Shown piece by piece: positions 8,938 through 17,347 of a stretch of DNA of 64,000 nt (its first letter is position 1; every line of letters begins with the position of its first letter). The notes beneath the pieces were generated by a model, which was given only the letters and a program-made list of their open reading frames with translations, had not been told where the DNA came from and searched no databases. The stretch comes from Cuneatibacter sp. NSJ-177 (GTDB taxonomy: Bacteria > Bacillota > Clostridia > Lachnospirales > Lachnospiraceae), in assembly GCF_022867805.1 (NCBI RefSeq), contig NZ_JALIFO010000016.1, forward strand, positions 62,001-126,000, given 5' to 3'. Made by a program: the position numbers and the translations under genes.

Positions 8938-9315
8938 TCACTCTACGGCGACGGCTTCCATCTCCAGCAGCACTCCTTTGGGCAGAGCAGAGACCTCCAC
9001 GCAGGCCCTGGCCGGAAAGACGGTTCCCTCAAAAAATTTTCCGTACAGATCATTCACCAGGCCGAAGCCGCTCAAGTCTTTCATGAAGATGGTTGTCTTG
9101 ACCACCTGTTCTTTCGTCATCCCCGCTGCTTTTAGAATCGCTTCCACGTTTTGGAGAACTTGGGCCGCCTGTTCCTCCAAGGTGCTGCCGATCGATCCAT
9201 CCGCCGGATTGACCGGAATCTGTCCGGAAATATAAAGCGTACCGCCGGCCCGGACTGCCTGGGAATAAGGGCCGATGGCCGCGGGCGCATTCTTCGTCTC
9301 TACATTCGTTTTCAT
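8938..9315 (-). CDS. ridA: RidA family reactive imine/enamine deaminase
   Basis: 125 residues, the normal RidA length. It shows NAPAAIGPYSQAVRAGGTLYISGQIP at the N terminus and FPARACVEVSALPKG, whose arginine binds the substrate carboxylate. RidA hydrolyses 2-enamine/2-imine intermediates released by PLP enzymes. Its place directly upstream of the class V PLP enzyme supports PLP-dependent elimination chemistry in this operon. Confidence 0.92.
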   Translation of the reverse strand: MKTNVETKNAPAAIGPYSQAVRAGGTLYISGQIPVNPADGSIGSTLEEQAAQVLQNVEAILKAAGMTKEQVVKTTIFMKDLSGFGLVNDLYGKFFEGTVFPARACVEVSALPKGVLLEMEAVAVE

Positions 9316-9330
9316 TTTCTGCTCCTTTCC

Positions 9331-10038
9331 TCACTCTGCCTTCACATTGATGTCGATCCACATGATGGAGGTATCGCCGGTATTTTCCAGGCAGTGAACA
9401 GTTTTCGCCGGAACGCAGGCAACGGACCCGCTTTCCAGCACCTTGGTCTGACCGCCGATTTCCAGCCGTCCATGTCCTTGGATCACATAATAATACTCAT
9501 GAGTATCCGCGTGGGAATGTCTGCGGATGGCTCCTTTCGGCGCCTCCGTCAAAAGCTCGGCAAAATCAATTTTCTGGGGCCGCCGCAGTCCGATCCCCCA
9601 AAGCTGCAAATTCAGTCCCTCCCTGGCTGTCTCATTCTCCGCCAAGTTGAAAATATCCGTATACCAGAAACCGCAGCCAACATTTTCGGACGCACCGGTG
9701 CTGGTCCAAGTCTGAATTCCCTCGGACGCACCGACAGGAGCCAATCCCCCTTTCACCCGAAAAACAATCAGCTTCATGGTTCCGCCGCCGGTATTGACGA
9801 TCTCATGGGGAAGCCCAGGGGTAAAATACAAGGTGATATCTGGTCTGGCCAGATACAAATCGCCTTTTGGGATCCTGTCGTACACACTCACCGCGCCGTG
9901 TCCCTCCTGGACAAAGTACAACCGCTCCTCCGGCTCTCCTTTCAGGAAAAGGCGTTCTTCGGGTGTTAAAAGCAGTTGATCCACCTGGACATTCCCGCCG
10001 CTGCCCTCCTCCCAGGACAGCAAACATGTTTGATTCAT
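9331..10038 (-). CDS. Two-domain cupin protein
   Basis: A 235-residue protein with two cupin barrels. The second is clear, with metal-binding residues in RRHSHADTHEYYYVIQGHG and VPAKTVHCLEN; the first (GEPEERLYFVQEGHGAVSV, FTPGLPHEIVNTG) has fewer histidines. It may be an enzyme (dioxygenase-, isomerase- or lyase-like) or a sensor. It sits between the ATC-hydrolase-like gene and RidA in the operon. No specific reaction can be assigned. Confidence 0.8.
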   Translation of the reverse strand: MNQTCLLSWEEGSGGNVQVDQLLLTPEERLFLKGEPEERLYFVQEGHGAVSVYDRIPKGDLYLARPDITLYFTPGLPHEIVNTGGGTMKLIVFRVKGGLAPVGASEGIQTWTSTGASENVGCGFWYTDIFNLAENETAREGLNLQLWGIGLRRPQKIDFAELLTEAPKGAIRRHSHADTHEYYYVIQGHGRLEIGGQTKVLESGSVACVPAKTVHCLENTGDTSIMWIDINVKAE

Positions 10039-10103
10039 TCCCTTGTCTTCCTTTCTGTCATGTTCTGGTCAAACAGTTCCTATTCCGACAACTCCATTCT
10101 GTT

Positions 10104-10784
10104 CTAGCGAAACACATTAAAATTGGTGTGGCGGAAGCTGACCAGGCGGTCCGTCATCTCGGTTCCATAGGTTTCCGTGAAATCCTTTAAGACGGCTGCG
10201 TTCACAGCCTTCCCGTCCGCCTGAAAGACGGCGGCCACCACCTCACTGATAGACCAGTAAAGATGCGCGCAATGATAATCAAATCCATAGGCATCTTCCG
10301 TTTTTTGCGCAACATCCGGAAACGCTTCATAAAAAGTATTTTTGACCCGGTGCAGGCAGTAGGAGCTGCTGTTCAGATTTGTCTCCGCCTCAAAAATCAG
10401 CTCCGGATTGAATCCCCGGCAGACTGCCTTATCGATCAGGGAGCAATATACGTCCCCGGCCTCTAAACATCCCATTTCCAGGAACCGGTCATGCCAGGGG
10501 CAGTTGGTAATATGAAGCTCATAGTCCGGAGAAAGGCTTTCCAGGTCCCCGTCCGCCGGAACCACCTCCGAGGTGGCGAGCAGTTCATTGTACTCCATGA
10601 AAGTAGGGTGGTTCAGCTCCTTGCCGTCCCGGATCGCCTTCTGAGCCATTCGCTGCCCTCTCTGCAGTCCATAGTGCTGAACCGCGAGAACAAAAGCGGC
10701 TTTTCCTCTCTCCCCAAAGTCTTCTTTCAAATAGGTATAAAACTTGGCTGCCAGATGTGCGTGTACGGCTTCGTGAAATCCCAT
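10104..10784 (-). CDS. L-2-amino-thiazoline-4-carboxylic acid hydrolase-like protein
   Basis: 226 residues that I place in the ATC-hydrolase family, known for opening thiazoline rings. Supporting features are the helical N terminus, the central block ITNCPWHDRFLEMGCLEAGDVYCSLID and FEAETNLNSSSYCLHRV, with conserved Cys/His pairs. The start follows AAAAAGGAGGAG. It is the first gene of the operon, about 75 nt downstream of the predicted transcription start. The family contains many members of unknown activity, so the substrate is open. Confidence 0.7.
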   Translation of the reverse strand: MGFHEAVHAHLAAKFYTYLKEDFGERGKAAFVLAVQHYGLQRGQRMAQKAIRDGKELNHPTFMEYNELLATSEVVPADGDLESLSPDYELHITNCPWHDRFLEMGCLEAGDVYCSLIDKAVCRGFNPELIFEAETNLNSSSYCLHRVKNTFYEAFPDVAQKTEDAYGFDYHCAHLYWSISEVVAAVFQADGKAVNAAVLKDFTETYGTEMTDRLVSFRHTNFNVFR

Positions 10785-10820
10785 GGTTTCTCCTCCTTTT
10801 TTTGACAACACTTGGATGGC

Positions 10821-10863
10821 GGATTGCCTTGTATCTCTGGATTGCTTTGTATCCTTTGATTGC
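10821..10863 (-). repeat. Direct repeats in the operon leader
   Basis: On the plus strand GATTGCCTTGTATCTCT is followed by GATTGCTTTGTATCCTTT and a third GATTGCTTTTAT, giving three copies spaced 18-19 bp. They begin at about the predicted transcription start of the ATC-hydrolase operon, so they would lie in the 5' leader. They may be a protein operator or an RNA element. Confidence 0.6.
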
Positions 10864-10867
10864 TTTT

Positions 10868-10896
10868 ATTATAGCGATATATTTTTTATATTTCAA
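10868..10896 (-). promoter_or_regulatory. Sigma-A promoter of the ATC-hydrolase/oxidoreductase operon
   Basis: Minus-strand -35 TTGAAA (10891-10896), 17-bp spacer and perfect -10 TATAAT (10868-10873). The predicted start is about 10861. It is the only good promoter seen upstream of the eleven-gene run ending at 1167. Confidence 0.75.
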
Positions 10897-10984
10897 ATCG
10901 CCAAAATGGAGCAAAAGTGGAATTTTTCCCTCTCATTTCCACTCTAAATGGAATTTGTCAGGGCCATCGAGGGAATTTTTGCGC

Positions 10985-11008
10985 AAATAAAAAACCCGTT
11001 TCCGGGTT
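10985..11008 (-). terminator. Minus-strand intrinsic terminator
   Basis: Read on the minus strand, AACCCG-GAAA-CGGGTT is followed by a T-rich tract: a short GNRA-loop terminator. It lies upstream of the plus-strand regulator gene and would stop antisense transcription arriving from the recD2 remnant before it reaches the operon promoter. Confidence 0.65.
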
Positions 11009-11106
11009 CGCAGGAAAATCTCTTTCTAAGGGAAGCGCAGCAGTTACCATTGTGTCTTGCTTTTTTTTCCGTCAATGTTAAAATGGGAGAAAAGGAGGGA
11101 TTCCCC

Positions 11107-11826
11107 ATGGATGAAATTGAAAAGACCGTCGGCGCGAAAATCCGCATGTACCGAAACGCCAAGAACTATACGCTGGAAGAGCTCGCGGCCAGGATCTATA
11201 AGAGCAAGTCCATTTTATCCAAATATGAGCTGGGCGAGGCTTCCGTGGATCTTCCGACCCTCTGCGAAATTGCTGCGGCTCTGGATGTGGATATCCGGCA
11301 GTTTTTCGACCACATTGAGCCGCCTGCGCAAAAAATTGCCGGGATGCGCTATGGAATATTCAGCGCCCCGGCCCTGTACTTTTATACTCTGGTGAAAGGC
11401 AGAAAAAAACAGATCCTAAAAGGATACCTGACCTTTTTCGACACGCCTGACGACAGAATTTCCACCACCTTTTACCTGGGCGTTCCTGATTTTTCCGACT
11501 GCTACAGCTGCTCCACCGTCTATTCCGGGGAAATGCTCTGCCACCCCACCAACGCGGTCATCCTCCTGGTCAATCACTCGGATGCCTCGGACCACACGGC
11601 AATCTTTGCGGGAATTCATATGAATTCTCCCAACGCCTGCTACGGAATGATGATGCAAAACGGCTACGCCACCGGCGATCCCGGTGCTTTTAAGGTGATC
11701 CTGTCGCGCGTGCCGCTAAAAGAAGAGGAGGAGCTGATCGAACGACTTCAGATTTCGAAGGACGATCTATCCGGCACGCGCCGCACCAATATCTTTGGGT
11801 ATCAGACTGGAATTATACGAAAATAG
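11107..11826 (+). CDS. XRE-family helix-turn-helix regulator
   Basis: 239 residues. The N-terminal 60 form an HTH_3 domain (IRMYRNAKNYTLEELAARIYKSKSILSKYELGEASVDLPTL). The rest is a sensory domain I do not recognise, rich in aromatic residues and cysteine (FSDCYSCSTVYSGEMLCHPTNAVILL). The start is 7 nt after AAAAGGAGGG; a longer frame lacks a site. It is divergent from the operon starting at 10784, making it a good candidate for its regulator through the repeats at 10821-10863. Confidence 0.85.
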   Translation: MDEIEKTVGAKIRMYRNAKNYTLEELAARIYKSKSILSKYELGEASVDLPTLCEIAAALDVDIRQFFDHIEPPAQKIAGMRYGIFSAPALYFYTLVKGRKKQILKGYLTFFDTPDDRISTTFYLGVPDFSDCYSCSTVYSGEMLCHPTNAVILLVNHSDASDHTAIFAGIHMNSPNACYGMMMQNGYATGDPGAFKVILSRVPLKEEEELIERLQISKDDLSGTRRTNIFGYQTGIIRK

Positions 11827-11895
11827 CCCAAAAGCTTCCACCATAAAAGCGACGAACACTCCTGGCTCGGATCGTTCCATGGGTAGAACGCTTCT

Positions 11896-12249
11896 TCACG
11901 GTTTCATCTGCCTGCCGATCCATTCCATAATGATGTCCACGACATATTCTTTCTGCTGGGCCGTCAGCTCGGTTCCGGCTGGGATCGAATGCCACTTTTG
12001 CAGGCATCCCTGGCAGCAAGTGGCGGTGGCGTGTTGTGCCACAAAAACCGGATGGCCCCGCATGGGGGTCTGCTTTCCATCATTTGGGATCACAGCCGGG
12101 GCCAGCCTCTTTTCAATGAATTCAAACGCATGGGACCGGACGGTATCCATGCCTTTTTCATTCACATAATGCCGGTCATTTGTCTTCAAGGAAAAACTGC
12201 TCCGGAACTTGGACTGGGATAGGCGCTGAAACAGATCCCCTCCATACAA
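11896..12249 (-). CDS. DUF4186 protein
   Basis: The C-terminal ~117 residues of a longer frame match the DUF4186 pattern: LSQSKFRSSFSL, TVRSHAFEFIEKRLAPAVIP, NDGKQTPMRGHPVFVAQHA, TATCCQGCLQKWHSIPAGTEL, with conserved Cys and His that look metal-binding. The function is unknown. The frame is fused upstream to the end of a RecD2-like helicase, but a TTG codon preceded by GGAGGAG at 6-nt spacing gives a stand-alone protein of typical DUF4186 length, so I use that start. The alternative is a real RecD2-DUF4186 fusion. Confidence 0.7.
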   Translation of the reverse strand: MYGGDLFQRLSQSKFRSSFSLKTNDRHYVNEKGMDTVRSHAFEFIEKRLAPAVIPNDGKQTPMRGHPVFVAQHATATCCQGCLQKWHSIPAGTELTAQQKEYVVDIIMEWIGRQMKP

Positions 12250-13435
12250 AGCCGGCTCCTCCATGGCCATGGACGGCTGCGCGCCGCCTTTGTAAGGAAT
12301 CATTTTCATTTTCTGCTGCGCCGCCGTCCCTGTCTCCGCCGGATTTCCCTTCTTACTCCCCTGCGCTGCGCCGTTTTGAATCCGCTCCGCCAGCTTCGTA
12401 TTTCTGGCTGTGGTGGTCTCATTTTTTATGGCATAGGAAACAGCCCTCTTTTCCCCGATCAAGACCAGGATCTTCTTGGCCCTGGTCACGCCGGTGTAGA
12501 GCAGATTTCTCTGCAGCATGACAAAATGGCTCATGGTAACCGGCATGACCACGATGGGATATTCCGAACCCTGGGATTTGTGAATGGTGGTGGCAAGAAA
12601 GCACCAGCTCATCCAGCTCCGTCACGTCATAGACCACATCCCGCCCGTCAAAATCGACGGTCAGCTCCCGGTCCTCCAGATCTACCCTGGTGATGGTCCC
12701 GATATCCCCGTTGAATACTTCCTTGTCATAATTATTTCGGATCTGCATGACCTTATCCTTCAGGCGGTATTGTACGGCGCCTCTCTTTAGGAAAATTTCG
12801 GACGGGTTCATCGCTTCCTGCAGGATCTGATTCAAATTCGCGGCACCGCAGACCCCTTTTTGCATAGGCGTCAGCACCTGAATGTCCTTTTGCGGATCTA
12901 CATGATAATAGCGAGGCAGATTTTTCGTACAATACCGCACCAGCAACTCCACCGTCTCTTCATTGGTTTCCCTTGCGGCGAAAAAGAAATCAGAATCCTT
13001 CCCACCCCGCATGTCAATGGGCTCGCCCTTGTTGATCCGATGGGCATTCATGATGATTCTGCTGCCCTGGGCCTGGCGGAAAATCCGAATCAGCCGAACC
13101 ACCGGAATCTGCCCAGAGGAAAGGATATCCTTTAAAACATTTCCAGCCCCTACGCTGGGAAGCTGGTCCGTATCTCCCACCAAGATCAAGGTCATATGCT
13201 CCGGAACCGCCTTCAACAGACTGTTCATCAGCATCAGATCAATCATCGAGCACTCATCCAGGATCAGGACATCGCCCTCCAGAGGATTATCTTCCTTTTT
13301 CTGATAGCCCTCCGGTGGTTTGAATTCCAAAAGGAGGTGAATGGTCCTGGCCTCCATCCCGGTTGCCTCCGACATCCGCTTCGCCGCGCGCCCGGTGGGA
13401 GCTGCAACCTCTGCCAGGTTCGGCTTTGAAATCTT
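11896..13435 (-). pseudogene. recD2: RecD2-like DNA helicase remnant (5'-truncated, frameshifted)
   Basis: Translated pieces match the second half of RecD2 helicases. [17 protein letters not shown] and the Walker B region [18 protein letters not shown] are followed by [17 protein letters not shown] and [18 protein letters not shown], up to [10 protein letters not shown]. In another frame [18 protein letters not shown] and [16 protein letters not shown] continue. The frame break is near 12605. Upstream, the frame hits a stop at 13436-13438 just before where the Walker A loop and N-terminal domains should be; these are missing. It directly abuts the end of the catabolic island. The frameshift could be a sequencing error; the truncation could not. 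Confidence 0.85.
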
Positions 13436-13490
13436 TCAGATTTCCGCGTTACAACACGGAGGAATCCAAAATCTGTTTTGTAGCTCCTTG

Positions 13491-15959
13491 TCAGGAGAGT
13501 TTACACTTCAACACATCACACCGCAGGCACCGGCAGGCCTCATGCTTCATCTGCTCCTCGGTGATGGTCTTCTCGCTCTCTTCAAAGGGATCTTCCGTCT
13601 CATGGAGAGTCTTTTGCACCGGATGTTCTCTCTTTTGAGGCGTCTCATCGTTCTCGTGGGTCTTCACCCGCTCGATGGTATTGATATCCACCACCTGGCC
13701 GGTTCCGCCCAGATAGAGATCGATGGACCCGGCGGCCAGTTTGCCGTCGTTGGCGCATTTCACCACGGTAGCGGGCACGGCGGTGCAGTCTCCGCCGGAG
13801 AAGACGTAGGGCAGCTTCGTCGTTCCGGCAAAGGCCACTGTGACACCGCGGGGATTCAAGATCGCCTCGATCTCGCCGGTCAGCCCTTCCGTCACCACAC
13901 TCTGGCCGATAGCCACGATCAGGAAGTCTGCTTCGATGCCGATCACATTGTCCTCATTGTATTGGGGAGAGAAGCGTCCGTTCTGGAATACAGAGCTGCA
14001 TTCCTTGAACAGAATTCTGGACACGTGACCGTCCTCGCTGAATACCTCCTTCGGGCCCCAGCTGTTGTTGATGAAAATGCCGTCCTCCATAGCTTCCGCG
14101 ATCTCCCAAGAGTTGGCGGGCATTTCACTGCGGGCTTCCAGGCAGAACAGCTGCACGCTGGCAGCGCCCAGGCGCAGGGCGGTGCGGGCGGCATCCATGG
14201 CCACATTTCCGCCTCCCACCACGACGATCCGTTTTCCCTTGAAATCAGGCTGCCTCTTTTCCCGGACGCTTCCGAGGAAGCCGATGCCGGAAAGCACATT
14301 GCCGGTGTCCTCGCCAGGGATACCCAGCTTCCGGCTGCCGCCGGCGCCGAGTCCCAGGTAGACAGCGTCAAAACCGTCCGCCTTTAGGCTTTCCAGGGTG
14401 ATGTCGCGCCCCAGGCGGGTACCGGTCACAAACCGGATCCCCATGCTGCGGAATACATTCAGCTCCTTTTCCAGGGCTTTTTCGGGCAGACGGTACTCTG
14501 GAATCCCCGCCGCCATCATGCCGCCGATGTAGTCCTTGGCCTCATACACCGTCACGTCGTAGCCGTTCTTTTTCAGATAGAAGGCGCAGGACAGGCCGGA
14601 AGGGCCGGAGCCGACTACGGCCACCCGCTTTCCGTTTGCCGGTTTTACCTCCGGAACCGGGAAATCCTTTCCTTCCTCCATCAGCCGGTCGGTAACGTAG
14701 CGCTTGATGTTGCGGATCGCCACAGGCTCGTCAATCTTGGTCCGGTTGCACAAAGTCTCACAGACATGATTGCAGATTCTACCGCAGGCCAGGGGGAACG
14801 GGTTCTCTCTCTGGATCGTCCGGTACGCGCCTTCCAGATCTCCGTGATACGCCTGGTTGATGTAGACCGGAACCGCCACACCCGCCGGACAGGCATTCTG
14901 GCAAGTATAGCGCATGCAGTGGACATAGGCTTCCGGATCCCAGCGGTCATAGAGGCATTCGGTGCAGTACAGACAGGGATTCACCAGGTCGTCGCGGCCG
15001 GACTGCACCTTTTTCACCCACATGGGATCCGCGATCAGCGGCCGGGCCAGGGCCACCATATCGGCCCGCCCCTCTGCGATCACGGCTTTGGCCACATCGG
15101 GATTTCCCAGTTTTCCCACTGTCACCACCGGTACCTTGACCTGCTTTTTGATGTCCTCGGCCAGGTATACATTGGGGCCGTCGGGGTATTCGTAGGTCGG
15201 TTTTCCTCTCTGATCGCTGTAGCCCTTCAGACCGCCGTCGTCAAAGCGGACACCTGCGGATACGTCGATGCAGTCCGCGCCGTATTTCTCCAGCTCTTTG
15301 GCAAATATCCGGCTCTGCACCAGTGTATTTCCGCCCACGATGAATTCCTCGGCGCTGATGCGGACAAAGATCGGAAAGTCCGGCCCCAGCAAGGCACGAA
15401 TCCTCTTTAGGATTTCGATATGGATGAACATCCGTCCATAGATATCGCCGCCGAATTCATCGGTCCGCGTGTTGGTCCTCCGCGAGATGAAATCCGCCAT
15501 GGTGTATGTATGGGCATAATGGAGTTCAATGGCATCGAACCCGGCCTCTTTTGCCCTCCTGGCGCCGTCCACAAACTGATCAATGATATGGTAGCACTCT
15601 TCCCGTGTCAAATCAGCGGGCACTTTTCCTTTTCCGTGGATGGAATGAGCAATCTGCAGGCCGATTTTGCAATTTTCCCTGTGAACCGCGTCCACCAGCT
15701 GTTTCAGCCCTGCAATATGGAAATCCTCGCTGATCTGCAGGCGTTTTCCCGGATGAATGTAGTAGGAACATACGCTGGTATGCTCTGTCATAATCAAGCC
15801 TACGCCCGACCGCGCCCGGTCCACATAATGCTTTATCGTGTTCTGCGTGACTTCGCCTTTTTCTCCGGCTGAATTGGAGAACATGGGTGACATGATGACA
15901 CGGTTGGGCATTTCCAGTGAATTGATTTTAATGGGGCTGAATAAGCCTGCTTGTTCCAT
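13491..15959 (-). CDS. OYE-type flavin reductase fused to a GltD-like FAD/NAD(P) domain
   Basis: 822 residues. Residues 1-340 are an FMN TIM barrel of the old-yellow-enzyme / 2,4-dienoyl-CoA reductase group (LFSPIKINSLEMPNRVIMSP, GADCIDVSAG, ADMVALARPLIADP). A cysteine cluster CLYCTECLYD and CMRYTCQNACP follows, which may hold Fe-S. From about 360 a glutamate-synthase small-subunit-like module has GRICNHVCETLC, two Rossmann motifs (VAVVGSGPSGLSCAFYLKK and IVVVGGGNVAMDAAR) and VFSGGDC. It ends in CRCLRCDVLKC. It could pass electrons from NAD(P)H to a ring or enoate substrate. It is the last gene of the island operon. Confidence 0.85.
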   Translation of the reverse strand: MEQAGLFSPIKINSLEMPNRVIMSPMFSNSAGEKGEVTQNTIKHYVDRARSGVGLIMTEHTSVCSYYIHPGKRLQISEDFHIAGLKQLVDAVHRENCKIGLQIAHSIHGKGKVPADLTREECYHIIDQFVDGARRAKEAGFDAIELHYAHTYTMADFISRRTNTRTDEFGGDIYGRMFIHIEILKRIRALLGPDFPIFVRISAEEFIVGGNTLVQSRIFAKELEKYGADCIDVSAGVRFDDGGLKGYSDQRGKPTYEYPDGPNVYLAEDIKKQVKVPVVTVGKLGNPDVAKAVIAEGRADMVALARPLIADPMWVKKVQSGRDDLVNPCLYCTECLYDRWDPEAYVHCMRYTCQNACPAGVAVPVYINQAYHGDLEGAYRTIQRENPFPLACGRICNHVCETLCNRTKIDEPVAIRNIKRYVTDRLMEEGKDFPVPEVKPANGKRVAVVGSGPSGLSCAFYLKKNGYDVTVYEAKDYIGGMMAAGIPEYRLPEKALEKELNVFRSMGIRFVTGTRLGRDITLESLKADGFDAVYLGLGAGGSRKLGIPGEDTGNVLSGIGFLGSVREKRQPDFKGKRIVVVGGGNVAMDAARTALRLGAASVQLFCLEARSEMPANSWEIAEAMEDGIFINNSWGPKEVFSEDGHVSRILFKECSSVFQNGRFSPQYNEDNVIGIEADFLIVAIGQSVVTEGLTGEIEAILNPRGVTVAFAGTTKLPYVFSGGDCTAVPATVVKCANDGKLAAGSIDLYLGGTGQVVDINTIERVKTHENDETPQKREHPVQKTLHETEDPFEESEKTITEEQMKHEACRCLRCDVLKCKLS

Positions 15960-15981
15960 ATCGTTTTCCTCCCTGATTCTG

Positions 15982-16464
15982 CTATTTTTCTGTTTTTTGC
16001 TCTTGAAGTTTTTTTACGGCGATGCGGATCGCATCGTAAAATTGGAGATACCCGGTGCAGCGGCACAGGTGGCCTGACAACTCATCCCGGATCTGTTCCT
16101 CATCCGGATTCTCACAGCGGTCCAGGATTGCCTTGGCAGAGAGGATCACGCCGGGAGTACAGAAACCGCACTGAACCGCTCCAGCCTCAATGAACGCCTC
16201 CTGCAGCGGGTCCAGCTCGCCGTTCTTGCTGATCCCCTCAATCGTAACCACTGTTTTTCCGTGAACCTTAGCCGCAGGAACCGTACAGGAATTCACCGGC
16301 CTGGAATCAAGGATCACCGTGCAGGCGCCGCATTCACTCTCCTCGCAGCCCATCTTGGTGCCGGTCAGAAACAGCTTTTCCCGCAGAACGCGCAGCAGCG
16401 TGTCCTTCGGTTCCACCTCGACGGTTACCTCTTCTCCATTCAGGTTAAACGTTATTTCCTGCAT
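15982..16464 (-). CDS. Molybdenum hydroxylase, 2x[2Fe-2S] subunit (CoxS/XdhC-type)
   Basis: About 160 residues with both cluster motifs of xanthine-dehydrogenase-family small subunits: CEESECGACTVILD (plant-type [2Fe-2S]) and CGFCTPGVILSA with CRCTGYLQFYDAI. It transfers electrons from the Mo site to FAD. The start MQEITFNLNG follows GAGGAGGTGC. It overlaps the end of the FAD subunit gene, showing tight coupling. Confidence 0.95.
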   Translation of the reverse strand: MQEITFNLNGEEVTVEVEPKDTLLRVLREKLFLTGTKMGCEESECGACTVILDSRPVNSCTVPAAKVHGKTVVTIEGISKNGELDPLQEAFIEAGAVQCGFCTPGVILSAKAILDRCENPDEEQIRDELSGHLCRCTGYLQFYDAIRIAVKKLQEQKTEK

Positions 16465-17347
16465 GTTCTGCACCTCCTCTCAGAAGTTTGCCCAGGATTT
16501 CCTCCACCGCCTTAGTGACCAGATCCTGAACCAGCACCTTCCGGTACTCGCCGGATCCGCGCAGCAGGCTGTCCCGCGGGTTTGCCTCGTCGTGGGCCAG
16601 TTGTCCCGCCGCAGCGGCCAGCCCTTTTTCACTTACCTGTTTTCCCGTCAAATACTGCTCTGCCTGCCGAAGGCGGAAAGGGGTCACCGCCACCGGGGAT
16701 GCAACGATGCGAGCTTCCGCGATCCGTCCGTCCTTTTCCGCCAGATACGCCGCCACATTGACTATGGGAAGCGCCAGAGAATTTCTGGGCGCCAGCCGCT
16801 GGAACGAGGTAGCGTAAGGGCAGGCCGGAAGCGGGATATAAATTTTCGTCATAAGCTCCCGTCCTGGATTCAGGGCGCTTTTCCCCACGCCCAGAAACAG
16901 TTGCTCCACCGGCACTCTGCGCCGCCCTTCGGCGGAAACGATCTCGCATTCTGCGCCGAGAGCCACGAAATTCACCGTGGAGTCAGCGGCCGGCTGGGCG
17001 CTGACAATATTACCGCCCACCGTAGCGATATTCCGGATCTGAGGAGATCCCACGCTCCGGCAGCCGTCGGTCAGGCATTTCACCCGTTTTTTCAGCTCTC
17101 GGTTTTCCGCCACCTCCGCATGGGTGACACCTGCGCCGAGGATGATTTCATTTTCCTGGATCAAGACGCTGTGCAGCTCCTTGATCCCGTCGATATCGAC
17201 CAGGGCCGACGGTTCCCGTTTTCCTTCTTTGATCCAGAGAACCAGATCCGTGCCGCCTGCCATGATCATGGCTTCCCCCTGATAATCCTCCAGCATCCGG
17301 ACGGCTTCTTCAGCGGATGTGGGATACAGATATTTCTCGATTCTCAT
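16445..17347 (-). CDS. Molybdenum hydroxylase, FAD subunit (CoxM-type)
   Basis: 300 residues of the vanillyl-oxidase-fold FAD subunit. Flavin-binding motifs are MAGGTDLVLWIKEG near residue 30 and IRNIATVGGNIVSAQPAADS near 105. The C-terminal CO-dehydrogenase flavoprotein domain follows. It overlaps the Mo subunit stop and the Fe-S subunit start. With its partners it would oxidise a heterocycle or aldehyde, with water as oxygen donor. Confidence 0.94.
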   Translation of the reverse strand: MRIEKYLYPTSAEEAVRMLEDYQGEAMIMAGGTDLVLWIKEGKREPSALVDIDGIKELHSVLIQENEIILGAGVTHAEVAENRELKKRVKCLTDGCRSVGSPQIRNIATVGGNIVSAQPAADSTVNFVALGAECEIVSAEGRRRVPVEQLFLGVGKSALNPGRELMTKIYIPLPACPYATSFQRLAPRNSLALPIVNVAAYLAEKDGRIAEARIVASPVAVTPFRLRQAEQYLTGKQVSEKGLAAAAGQLAHDEANPRDSLLRGSGEYRKVLVQDLVTKAVEEILGKLLRGGAEHAGNNV

